NCBI GenBank assembly: GCA_904063045.1
Contig: CAJFCJ010000006.1
Location: forward strand, 3,240,408 to 3,304,407
Origin: Dimorphilus gyrociliatus
Taxonomy: Eukaryota > Annelida > Polychaeta > Dinophilidae
DNA length: 64,000 nt
Direction of reading: 5' to 3'
The notes beneath the pieces were generated by a model, which was not told the DNA's origin, searched no databases, and saw nothing but the letters and a program-made list of their open reading frames with translations. Made by a program: the position numbers and the translations under genes. This document shows, one piece after another, positions 22,101-35,111 of the stretch (position 1 is the stretch's first letter; every line of letters begins with the position of its first letter).

Positions 22101-25100
22101 ATTATTCTTATTATTATACAAGATATATTAATTTTTCTTAAAGATATTTTTAATGAAAATCTTGGGAAAAATTGGTGAACAAATGAAAGAACCATCGGTA
22201 ATAATTAAAATAAATATATCTCTTTTTAATATTAATTAGTTTCATCTGTAAAGCTTCATATTATAATGGAACTTATTAGAAATATAGCTGTATGGAAAGG
22301 TGGTCAAGGGTTATATGTGGTTAGCGTCGCTGATTTAACTTTACACAGCCTAGTTAAAACTGCAAGTAGAAAGCCAAAGCAAATATTTTACTCGTTCGCT
22401 GATGAAATTTGTGAATTCCTGTTAAAAAATTTAATGGAATCTCCTTCGGAAGAATTAAACTCATGCTGTCAAGTTTTCGGTCATCTATCTCAAATATTTG
22501 AACATCAAATTTCTCAAAGAATGTTGGAATATTCTGTTCCAAGACTTGTTCGGGAATCTACAGGAAAAAGTGCTGAGATCTTAAGGGTGAATAAATTTTA
22601 GATAAATATTAAACGATATTAATATTTCTTCTGATATTAGGTCTTAGCCGAATTTCAAAATGAGGAAGTATCAACGATCGTATCAAATCATATTGGAATG
22701 GTCTTATCATATTTATTTTGTAATTCCAATAAGGAAGAGTTGGAAGAGGCGCTTATGTTTATTAGAAATATTACTAATAAAGAAATTTCCAAATTAATTT
22801 CTGGACAATTACATGAAGTTTATTTCGAACTCATATCAAAATTGGGAAAGTATAAGAAAGATATTTTGGAAGGCATGAGTCTTACTGTTATTCAATATGA
22901 CGAAAATATTCGCAAAGACAGTCCTGCTAGTTTAGATTCAATTGCTAGCCTTCTACAGCCTCGATTTTTAGGTAACAATCCTTTCAGAGTTTGCTTTTCG
23001 ATTGTCTAACGGATAAAATTTCTTTTATGATCTTAGGTTTATTAATTCATTTTGATGATTCCCTTCAAAATACCTACACTTCTGAATCACGAAAAAGAGA
23101 ATTACTTGATTCTCTGGTGGAGTTATTAAAATTAATGGGACGAGAAAGAGTGACGCCAGTACGTATGCGAGTAATTACAACTCTAAAAATTTGTGGTGAA
23201 GAGCCAGCTCTGAAGGAGGCTTGTCTTCGAGCGTGGAGTGCATTTGTCCATTGTTTGAATTTTCAAACTGTCGGTCCTCTCTTGCCCACGATTGTTTGTC
23301 ATCTTATGAAATATTTCGATGAGAGAAAAGCAAAAGTTGCCCATATACTTCGATATTTAATCGTTGAACATGAGAAAGATGTGGATAATTCTCTAAAATA
23401 CTTGTTCTTTCTACCTAGTGGAAAGCCTGAATTAAAAGAGATTGAGAGAGTTATCGCAAATTATAGGATAAGGGTAAAGACAGAGGAGGACGTCCTGGAA
23501 GAACTGGAAATGCTATCTAATGCTGTTATGAACGAAAGTGCAACGGTACATTTGATAATCTTTCTTTGGCTAAACTAATAATAATCAATGATATATTTTT
23601 ATAGGTTCGAATGCATTCCTTAAGGAGGTTGACGAAAGTTCTGGAAAAAAATGAAAACTTTATTTATAAACTGAAAACTCGAGATTCGGTTGTTCCGAAA
23701 ACGCTATGCAAGCTTATTAATGTACTTTTACATTGTTGTGTTGATGCTGATGAAAAAACAAGAATTATTATTGCCGAATGCTTAGGAGAGTTGGGGGCAA
23801 TTGATCCAGCCAGAATAGTATCCCAGGAGTCGTCCTCGGATAAATGTTTTCATTTATCAGTTATAAGTTCAGACTTTACTTTAGATCTTCTGATGGAATT
23901 AGCGAAATGTTTTTTAAGAGCATCTACAAGAGATATTCAAGATAATGTTGCTTACGCAATTCAGGTTTGTTTTTAATTGTTTAAAATTACCAAGATTTGG
24001 AATGACAATCATATCCTTATAGGAAGTAATGAAAGATACAGGGGAAGTTTGGCGGCGATTACCTAGAGAAATATGTGAGATTGTATCACCAATGGAAAAG
24101 TCAAGATTTAAATTAATGGCGGGATATGATTCAAAAAATATCAAGACTCCAATATTTAGTAATACTGAAAATTTTGAAAATTGGTTATTTAATTTTAGTT
24201 TATTCTTGATGTCGCAAACCACCGGAAGGGTTGGGAGAGTATTTGAAGCCTGTAGGGGTATTGTTAAATACGATAGACAAATCGCTCTCTTTCTATTACC
24301 ATATGCAACATCTCATGTAATTATTGACGGTAGTATTTGTGTTTTTTACTAGAAAGCTCTCTTTAAAAACAGCATCTATTTCAGGATCACAAGAAATGAC
24401 ACAATTTATAATTCAAGAAATCTTGACGGTTTTAAATGTTGTCGTTGCTCAGTGGAAAGCGTCTTCCGAACTGCAATGCTTAGGAGTTCAAACTATATTT
24501 TCACTTCTGGACCATTTAAATAAGTTCATTATCCATAAGCCAGAACAGAAAATAGATAATGTTTTGAACAAGGTGCCCAATGATTTGATTTGTGCTGCAG
24601 CTTCCGCCTGTCAGGCCAACTGTAGAGCTATAAAGCATCTATTTATCCATATGCGAAATTTGAAAGATAAATCGGCCCATTTAGACTCTTTACAATCACT
24701 CTATTTAGCTCTAAATGAGCCAGATGGAGTTAAAGGTACTTGTAACATTCCCTAGTCAACGCTAGCTATATTTATATATCAATATAGGTATTGTTGAGAT
24801 AAGAAGAGATAACTCGTCTCCTCTTCACCAAGTTGCAAGCTTTGAAAGCAACGGAGAGTTAGGATCAGCCTCTGTTTGCTATGATTTAGCTTTACAAACT
24901 TCAACTGCTGAAGAGAGTATTAATTTAAAAGCTGGGGCATTGAGATGTCAAATGTCACTCGGCCAATTAAACAATGTGTGGTCATTAGTAAGGACTGAAG
25001 ATAATGAAAAGCTAAAAGCTTTTCGAAAAGAAGCTGCATGGAAGTTGTGCAAATGGGATGATGTAGAGGAGTTATCAAAGGACGCATCAAATGATTGGAA

Positions 25101-27744
25101 TTCTTGTCTTTGCAGAATATTTACTGGTCTAAGGAAACAAAGTGATATTCGTGATGAGCTGAATAAAACCCGATCTGCTTTAATGGCACCCTTATCGGCA
25201 GCAAGCCTTGAGCAAGGTTCCTATCAACGGTCTTATGAAATTCTTGTACGATTACATGTTCTTACTGAAATTGAGAGATTTTATTCATCAGTTAAACAAG
25301 TAAAACTTTATCTATAATATTCATACAAAAATAATCAATAGATTATTATTCTGCACTTTAGGTTGATCTTTGGAAATCAAGGCTTGAAACTGTTCAAACG
25401 CTAGTCCAAACTCATGAGCCAATTATTTATAATAGATTATCCCTTCTGAAACTTCGAGAAAGAGTAAAAGGTGAGGATCATTCGACTCTAATCGCCGAAT
25501 CTCGATTGCAAATGGCTCGCACAGCAATGGAATGCGGGTTGACAGAGATAGCTCAAACATGGCTAATTGGGGAAACATCTTCAAAATTAAGGTATTTAAA
25601 CATCTCAACAGATTTGTTATGGAAATACATTAAACCCAAAATTGAATAACAGATCTGAACATGCAGTTCAATATGCAAAATGGCTTTGGGAGAAAGGTCA
25701 AAATTCAACAGCCAGGTCACACTTAGAAAAATCATTGGCAAGCATTTATCCCGATCTTCATTACGTCAAAATGGGTTCTCAAGATGATAGGTTGAAATGT
25801 GCTGAGTTACTGCTATTGTTAAATAATTACAAGGAAGAGGATGCAACTTTAGAATCTAATGATATAATGAAAAAGTACAAAGAAGCTAGTGATATGAATT
25901 CCCGTATGGAAGATACTTTTGTTGCAATGGCCAGATATTATGATAAGATCATGAACACTTGTGTAACGGCACAAGAAGATAGAATGATAAAGAAGCCTGA
26001 ATTTATTCATAGGGTTGTCTTAAACCTAGGGGAGGCGATGAAAAGGGGTTCGAAAAATATTTATCGAACAATGCCAAGGTTCTTAACACTTTGGATGGAT
26101 CTCACGGCTGAGGGAGCCGACCAACAGACAATAAGCAAGGTATCTTGAAAATTGAAAATATTCGAACTAAGATTTCTTCAATATTTTCATTTTAATAATA
26201 ACATATTTTTTCTTTATCAGGTGGTTGGCCTTGTTTCTCAATTGAAAGAATCTCTTGCACCATATCAGTTTATGACTGCCTTCCCTCAACTTGTATCTAG
26301 AATATGTCATGCTCATAATAGCACGTATCGAGAACTTAGCGCAATAATTGTTAAAGTTTTGAACTCTTATCCATATCAAGCTGCATGGCTTATAATAGCT
26401 GTTTCACAGTCAACCTATCAGACGAGAAAAGCTCGTTGCATGGAAATCCTTGATCAAGTTAAAGATGGAAATCCTACTCTAGCATTATTATTAAAGGATA
26501 TGGCCAACCTACAACATCGTTTAATTGAGTTGTGCAATAGAAAATGTAACGAAAAATCATTAAGTTTGCCTCGAGATTTTAAAGCTCTTAAAAAAATATT
26601 TTCATCCAATCAATTATCAAATATATTGATACCGATTCAGAGCCAGCTAACAGTTCACTTAACTGGAGACAATCCTTTTCCCTATCAGCCTGTTTACATT
26701 AGGGGGCTAGAAGATAATATAGAAGTCTTATGTTCTCTACAAAGGCCGAAGAAAATAATTCTCAAGGGTTCTGATGGAAATCTTTATCCCATGCTGGCAA
26801 AACCTAAAGACGATTTGAGAAAAGACGCTCGACTGATGGAGTTTAATAGTTTAGTTAATACTATTCTTCAGAGGGATCCAGAGTCGAGGAGAAGGAGACT
26901 TAGAATAAGAACCTATGCCGTAATACCATTAAATGAAGAATGTGGTTTGTTGGAATGGGTTAAGAACACCAATGGCCTTCGGAATATACTTTTGAAATTA
27001 TACAAAGAGAAGCGACTGTATGTTTCAGGAGCTAAATTAAAACAATGGCAATTACCAGTCTCAACTCCAATTGAGAAGAAATTAAAAGTCTTCAAAGAGA
27101 ATCTCTTGCCTTGTCATCCGTCAGTGTTTAGTCAATGGTTTTTGAGGACATTCCCTGATTCTACAGCATGGTTTAATGCTCATCTCTTGTACTGTAGATC
27201 TGTAGCAACAATGAGTGTTGTTGGATATATTTTAGGCTTGGGAGATCGTCACGGTGAAAACATTCTTTTTGATAGTAAAACTGGCGAAGTTGTTCACGTC
27301 GACTTTAACTGTTTGTTCAACAAAGGCGAAACTTTTGATTTTCCGGAGTTAGTACCTTTCAGGTTGACTCATAACATGGTAGAGGCAATGGGACCTCTTG
27401 GAACTCGAGGTCTATTCCACCAAGCTGCTGTAAATACTTTAAACTTGATGGTTAAGCAGAAGGAAACTCTTATGACGGTTCTCTCGTCATTTCTGTATGA
27501 CCCTCTGGTTGAATGGCGAACTTCAAAAGCCAAATTAAATGTTCAGGGAGAAGTGAAGAATGAAGAAGGAAGAACTAGCATTGCTATGATTGATGAACGA
27601 TTAAAAGGTTACTTAAAGAGTTCCCAGAGGAAAACCAAGGGTTTACCCTTAGCAGCAGATGGTCACGTTGATCTACTCATTAAAGAGGCTACTGATGAAA
27701 ACAATTTGTGCCAAATGTATCTCGGTTGGGCAGCGTACATGTAG
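19185..27744 (+). CDS. ATR: ATR checkpoint kinase (PI3K-related), complete
   Basis: Twenty-one exons join in frame to 2,399 residues (human 2,644): 19185-19237, 19496-19833, 19888-20050, 20107-20218, 20273-20662, 20725-21249, 21311-21408, 21460-21558, 21612-21805, 21841-22070, 22144-22197, 22254-22586, 22641-22971, 23037-23545, 23605-23964, 24023-24329, 24385-24735, 24788-25299, 25362-25591, 25653-26139, 26221-27744. The N-terminal half is HEAT-like helices including a UME-type region. The FAT domain is recognised by LYLALNEPDGVKG, LSAASLEQGSYQRSYEILVR, AKWLWEKGQ and TLESNDIMKKYKEA. The kinase domain has KKIILKGSDGNLYPMLAKPK, catalytic GLGDRHGENILF (Asp at about 2234) and HVDFNCLF (Asp at about 2253). 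The FATC end is KEATDENNLCQMYLGWAAYM. ATR with ATRIP responds to RPA-coated single-stranded DNA and activates CHK1. Confidence 0.96.
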
Positions 27745-27823
27745 GCAAATTTTTATTACATGGCAGAATACATATCGTACTTAAAAAAAAGATGTTTCAT
27801 CAAAAGAGAACATTACAAACAAA

Positions 27824-29820
27824 TTAGAAAAATTTTCTAATATATTTTGTTACAAACTTCACCCATAAGGGTATTCTTCTAGAGGGTCTTTGAAAAGTTT
27901 CATCACTAACTTTTGTTGATTTTTTATATAAATTAAGTCGTTCCTGATGGAGTAATGGATTTTGTTTAGTGATTAATAAAGGAAATTAAAAAACAAAATT
28001 ACTCGATGTAGTTTCATTTGGAGACTCAAATCGTCGGTGAGAATTGCTAGTTCAACTTCTAAATCTCGAAAAACTGATCTAAATCCTGAAAGAGTAAATA
28101 TTCAAATATATATTGAACAATATCAATTATTGTTAATATCTAACCATAATTGGGCGACCCAATAAGAGTCAATGACGGATATAATTTATTCTCAAAATAG
28201 AACCACATTCCTTTAGCATGATAAGTCCAATCTTTCCTAAAATACTCGAATATTTCAATTTTACTCTCGTTGTCAAGCTTTTCGAAAAATTGTTTTTCTA
28301 TGAGAGTGTAAGCGTCGGGAATAGCACCCAATACTCCCCTAGCCCCAAAAAATCCGTTTACTTCTGGAGATGCGGTTAGAATTGAAAATGTACTAGTAGA
28401 CTGTAATACAGCATCCTCGAAGTCGGGTGTTAGATTGAAATAGCCTGACGTAATGTGAATTGTTGCAGATTCTGATGCATCAGTTATTAATTGATGAGTA
28501 ACACGGTTATCAACATCAATATTAATAGGAAACATTTGAATCAAAGGGTAAATTTCAACAGTTGTTTTTTGGTCGTTCTGAGAAGACGTCGGTTCATTTT
28601 TAAATTTTTCAACAAGTTCAGCCATACTTCTATGAAATTTAGTTCTGAAATTTTCACCGCTTGGATCAATATTGTCTAAAGTAAATAGTTAAAAAAAAGA
28701 GGTTATTACATTTGTATAAATGAATTTAATTTATGAAATTACCATCAAAAGGATGAAAGTCAATTTCCTTTTCAAAATCTTCAGTTTCCTTGTGAAAGTA
28801 TAATAATCCATTTTTGTTTAAATGAAAAGAAAATTCGCAAACAACTTGAACAATACCGCTTAGGAAATTTGCTAATTGTTTGCAATGTGTTAAGTGAAAG
28901 TACCTATCCTGCCTATTCGTAAAATAATCAGCACTAAGGTTAGCACCCGTCATTATTAAATTGTCATCAAAAACACATATCTATTATACAAAGATAAATA
29001 TATAAGATATGATAACCAGTATAAAGTTTCGTCATATATACCTTCATGTGACTCAATCCAACCACCTCATTGAATTTTTGCGGAAGTATCTTCTTTAGGA
29101 TTCCCCTTAAATCGGGTGAATGGTACATGCAAATTGTCACATTATTATAATTTTTTAATTTTTGTACAAGCGTACACGTATTCTGATCTCCTCTAGTTCC
29201 CCGTGTGAAATCAGTTAGAATTGTAACCTTTAATCTATCGTTCGATTTGAGTGCTTTTTCTATTTCGTCAATAAGACCTACTTCTTTGGGCCCTGTTCCT
29301 ATATACAACGATGAAAGAACAATTCTATCTTTGGCTCTAGATACTTGGTCCTAATTGATTAAAAAAATTGGAGAAATTGGGACTAAGATCATTTTTTTAA
29401 CAATCAAATTATATATTTCCTTTTTACCTTTAACGTATCATAAAATTCAGCTGGTTCGTATATAATATCCACATGATCCGGTTGAATTCGAAAACAAGGT
29501 GCATGTTGCTTAATCCATGAGAATTTTTTCAAGTCAATCTGACTATTTGCTTCTCTTTCATTTTTCATATCTTTAGCTCGAGCAGAGGCTAGTGTACTTC
29601 TTTCTATGTGTTTTATAAGCTTACGTAATCTGGAAATATTGCGCACATGTTACACTAATTCATCTAATATCGCTCAAAAGAAATAAATATTTCTTTATAT
29701 ACAACTTGTTTTACATTTTTTCAATTAGTTCAAAAAAGTATATTACAAAACAGAACATTACCTTATATGTTGAGATATATTTGAATGATTTAATAATCTT
29801 CGAAATAGGCAAATTGCCAT
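27824..29820 (-). CDS. PGS1: CDP-diacylglycerol-glycerol-3-phosphate 3-phosphatidyltransferase, mitochondrial
   Basis: Seven exons: 29820-29762, 29629-29428, 29350-29042, 28980-28743, 28675-28145, 28085-28003, 27943-27824, joining in frame to 513 residues (human 556). The enzyme makes phosphatidylglycerophosphate, the first committed step of cardiolipin synthesis. The first exon encodes a basic, amphipathic start (MAICLFRRLLNHSNISQHIR), fitting a mitochondrial presequence. PLD-superfamily signatures: SSLYIGTGPKE, TILTDFTRGTRGDQNT, the first HKD motif HMKICVFDDNLIMTGANLSA, TNRQDRY, SGYFNLTPDFEDAVL, ASPEVNGFFGARGVLGAIP and the second, degenerate HAKGMWFY...TLIGSPNYG. The missing Asp in the second motif is normal for this family. 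The C-terminus matches human PGS1 (WVKFVTKYIRKFF). The stop lies 79 bp from the ATR stop on the other strand. Confidence 0.95.
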
Positions 29821-30154
29821 AGATTATTGAGTAAGGACACTGTTCTATTCAACGAACTATAATTAAATTTAGAATAAACTTATAAACTTATTACTAATGC
29901 TACAAAATACATTTTGTATATATATACTAATATATAAAAACATTAAATCGTAAGTATATTTAAAAGAAAAGGAAAGTTTAACGCTGTAAAACATTTGTAA
30001 ATCAAAACAAATTTTAATGTTTTAATTGATAAAAATTCATTCAAAAGTTTTTTTTTTAAATAAAAACAAACATAAAATAATAATATTTATATTCAAAAGT
30101 CAATTAGCATCATAATTTTTTTAATTAATTCATTTGTTTATAGTTTATACTGGC
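29821..30154. promoter_or_regulatory. Divergent intergenic region PGS1 / SUEL lectin gene
   Basis: 334 bp of very AT-rich sequence between the two start codons, which must serve both promoters. It contains repeated tata/tatata tracts near 29930, but no single TATA box can be assigned. Confidence 0.35.
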
Positions 30155-32628
30155 ATGAATTGGTACAAATTATCTTATTTCATCCATGTTATTTCTACAA
30201 TTCAAGGTTAAATTTTATAATAATGTATTAAATATTCAATTAATGTATTAAATATTCAATTAATGTCAACAAACAAAGGTTTTGGACTCGAAGGAGATAT
30301 ATTTGTCAATATCACCTGTCAAGGCGATAAGATGAAGATTGAATGTGGCGAAGGTTACACTATTAAGATTTTAAACGCATATTATGGAAGAGAAACAACT
30401 CTAGTTAGATCTGATTTTTGTTCTGCTGGAGCATCTAGTATAAGGTTAAGAATCTTAATTTCCCGCCAAATATTAACTTATATATTTCCTAAGCCTTATT
30501 AGAAGAGAATAATTAATTATCTGTATTTGAACAGGTGTATATTAAATGTGCAATCAATTCTAGAAAACAATTGCAACAGGAGGAATATTTGCGAACAGGA
30601 TGTTAATGATAATACATTAAACTCTAATTTGGCATATTCAACTTGGAATCCTCAGGAATGTCCTACCAGTCTTAAACGTTTTCTTATGGTCGATTATACC
30701 TGTCAACGTATGTAGAATGAAACAAAACAACGAACAAAAGAGACGTCTTCATTGTTATTAATAAATGTTTATTTCAAAAAGGGATTTCTTTGAAGCAAGC
30801 TTGTGATGGCGATTGGATGCTTTTAGAATGCCCAAGAGACTATACAATAATTCCTGTAGGCGTCTTTTATGGGCGATCACTTGCCGAAAAATGTCTTCCA
30901 CCAGACAGAGATAATTATGAGGAATATGAATATGGTATTAAGAAGAAGGACAATATTTCATATTGTCGTTTCAATACTAGAGCTGTTTATTCCGCAATTC
31001 GATTAAAATGTTTAAATAGGAGATTATGTTCTTTCAAAGTTGATAAAGAAATTTTTTCTGGCTTTGATGGTATGCATAAAGAGAAATGTCCAGAAGATGT
31101 TAAAACATATTTAAAGGTACACTACTTATGCGAAGATTCTGTAAAACAGACAACGTCTTACATATGCTCTAATGAGGTTTTCGAACCTTCCTGCCCCAGG
31201 GGTCAACTAATTAATATTAAGTCGACTCTAAGAGGTCGCTTGCAACTTAATGATTCTAAATGTGAAAAAGATATATTATCAACCTTCAAAGGACCGTAAG
31301 AAAAATGTCCTAAAAAAAAATACCGATCGAAAGAGATAGTCTATATGATTTTTTTTTATTTAGATGTCAGGTTGATATCGTTGATGGTATGCAAAAAATG
31401 ATAAAGAGATGCCAGTTAAAGAACTCGTGTAAAGTTCCAAATACAATAGACGAATGGAATGGACTCAACTTTACTTATAGAAGATGCACCGAGGAAGATA
31501 AACCATATTTAGTCACCCTTTATGAGTGTCAACCGAAAAGCTCTCTAATTATTTGCCCTAAGCAAGGGCCTAAAACAGTAGAATGTCCTCGGGGTTATGT
31601 TATAGAGCCCTCGGCTACATTTTTTGGTAGGCACAATGACTTGTCATGTCTTGATGAGAATGAGACGATAGATATAGACAGAGTGTAATTCTTTTTTTTA
31701 TTAGATGATATCAAATAATCTAGATTTTCTCTTTTTATTCCTTTAGATGTTATTCAGACTCTAATGAGGTATTAAGAAAAGTCAATAGTCTTTGTAGAGG
31801 TCGACAAACATGTACACTCATAGCTGATTCTAAATACTATATGGATGGAGACAAATTTTCAAAATCTCAATGTTCTGGACCATTTGAAAATAAACAATAT
31901 CTATGGATAAATTACAGATGTACATATGAACAGTGCCTGACAGCTGCTGATAAGGCGGAGAAGGAATTATCGGATTGTTTAAAAGTGTATGAAAATTTGT
32001 GCCTTACTTATAAATTTCAACAATGTTATACAAATTCATTAAATTTGCTAAGTAAAAATAAAGAATGTAAAGAATTTAAAAGACGTTTTAAATCGTATTA
32101 CTCTTGGTGGATTCCAGCCCATAAGAAGTTATTATGTCAATTGCCTTCATGCGCTTTCCAACTCGCAAGAGAATTTTCTGAAATTTTTAAGCAATATAAC
32201 AAAATTCCTGATAAAGTTGAACCAGGCAAGCTACATTATCTAAAGTGTAATTTTTATGAATCTTACCTGGAAATTAATGGGCGGAGCCAACAGTCCGAGA
32301 AAAAATGCAAAAATGGATACAAAAAGATAAATGAAATTTTTCGAGAAGAATTAAATCTTATAACCAAAAATTTAAAGTTTATAAGATCAGGCTGTAAATA
32401 TCTATCTATCTTATTTGTTGATAACATTTTTTACTTTCTTTTTTCTAATTATTTGTGGATAAATCTTATTCAAATTTTCTTATAGGTGCAATTGCAGAAG
32501 ACATTGAACAGCAAATTAATGAAAAGTACTCAAATGCAAATATATTTAAATCTTCAACATTTACGCTTTCATTTGTAAGCTGCTATGTAATTTTTACGCA
32601 ATTCATGAATGTATGGATATATGGATAA
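30155..32628 (+). CDS. Multi-domain SUEL-type (galactose/rhamnose-binding) lectin, probable GPI-anchored
   Basis: Seven exons: 30155-30206, 30279-30444, 30535-30707, 30782-31295, 31364-31684, 31747-32393, 32486-32628, giving 671 residues. The first exon codes a signal peptide (MNWYKLSYFIHVISTIQ). Four SUEL domains follow (roughly 18-130, 131-250, 252-355, 356-460), each with the family marks: a Cys-rich strand, GYxIxIxxAxYGR (GYTIKILNAYYGRE; DYTIIPVGVFYGRS; GYVIEPSATFFGRH; the third is degenerate with GQLINIKSTLRGR), a central RC/C-I strand and a C-terminal xVxYxC. A Cys-rich helical region (460-625) comes next and the protein ends in a hydrophobic stretch (about 645-670), as in GPI-anchor signals. 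SUEL lectins bind galactose or rhamnose in egg coats and innate immunity. The particular ligand is unknown. Intron phases 1/2 bound the domains. Confidence 0.88.
30222..30262. repeat. Tandem 20-bp duplication within an intron
   Basis: Two adjacent near-identical copies of a 20-bp unit (aatgtattaaatattcaatt) lie in the first intron of the SUEL lectin gene. Confidence 0.8.
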
Positions 32629-33113
32629 AGTAAAGAATTATAAAACGAGTACTTGACTGACATAAATGAACAGAATTTGCTCTAACAACTTGTTATTTAA
32701 TTTTTAAAAAGATAATGAAAAGTTGAAATGTATTTTAGTAGTTTATCTTTCTTATCTTTAATTTATATGTCCCTTTTTATGCGGAATTTCCATGAAAAAC
32801 TTGAATAAATATGACCAAGTTTATCGAAAAATTGCTATTTAATCATTACCATTTATTAAATATAAGTTTCTCTTCAGCCTACTGAGGCATCAAATATTTA
32901 AGATTAGAATGAAACATGTTGAATACTAATCAGAAATTGAAAGCCGATTTGATAACAAAAGATAAGTCAAGTAAGTACACTCTTTCAATGATAACATAAT
33001 TTTAATATAAAAAGCAATGTTCTTAACCAATCAAATTCTATAAACTCTACTTCTGGTACTATATAACGAATGAAATCTAGTTTATATGACATCTATTCAA
33101 AAATCAGTAGAAA
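32629..33113. other. Intergenic, SUEL lectin to PRMT
   Basis: AT-rich 485 bp. An aataaa hexamer near 32803 fits lectin mRNA polyadenylation. No coding exon was seen. Confidence 0.4.
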
Positions 33114-34429
<1,316 letters not shown>

Positions 34430-35111
34430 GGTTTCTGAAGACGAATGTATACCAGAAAATTGTAGAGTTAAATATTCAGCATATAGCATAAACTTATGTC
34501 ATATATTTTTATTTTCCTATATTTCTTAACGAAGGGATCAGATCAGTAAATTTTGTCAGTAGCTTTAACTTATGAAAAATCATTTGGCTAAGAATATTAT
34601 GCGACTTTAAATTGTTATCAATACAACACGAAACTATTTCAAATAAATGAGTAATGCTAGCTATCAAAGTAGTTAATCAGTGGTGTCTATTCAAATTCAT
34701 ATCTTATCCATACAATTTATCTCTTTTGATTAGATGTCAGTATCCTATGAACTAATAACACTCTGATTTCTTATATTCGGAAATTTAAAGTCGTTAAGAA
34801 ATATTTATACTTTGGCGCGAAATTGGTAAAAACTGGTATTATCTCTTTTTCCCAATTAGTTTATTTTCATTCAGTTACCCGTCGTCCGAATTAGAATTAC
34901 GAATTATGTATCAGACAGGAACCCGTCTTCGCGATATTAGGTCGAATTATCACAGAACCCTTAAGGAAATGGTAGCTTTTTAAGCTTTTGAAGCGGGAAA
35001 TGAGAAAATCTCCATTAATGCTGCATTAGAACAAAAAATTCTCATACTCTAAATACTCGGATTAAAACTCAAATTTTACTGTTTGTAAAATAAAAGGAAT
35101 CTTCAGTTCTA
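34430..35111. other. Intergenic, PRMT to synaptojanin
   Basis: About 680 bp with no coding exon recognised. An aaataaatgag hexamer near 34642 may be the PRMT polyadenylation signal. The region upstream of 35112 should carry the synaptojanin promoter. Confidence 0.4.

Noticed and set aside
29641..29646. GTG start for PGS1
   Set aside because: A spliced ATG exon at 29820-29762 gives a mitochondrial-type N-terminus in the right phase.
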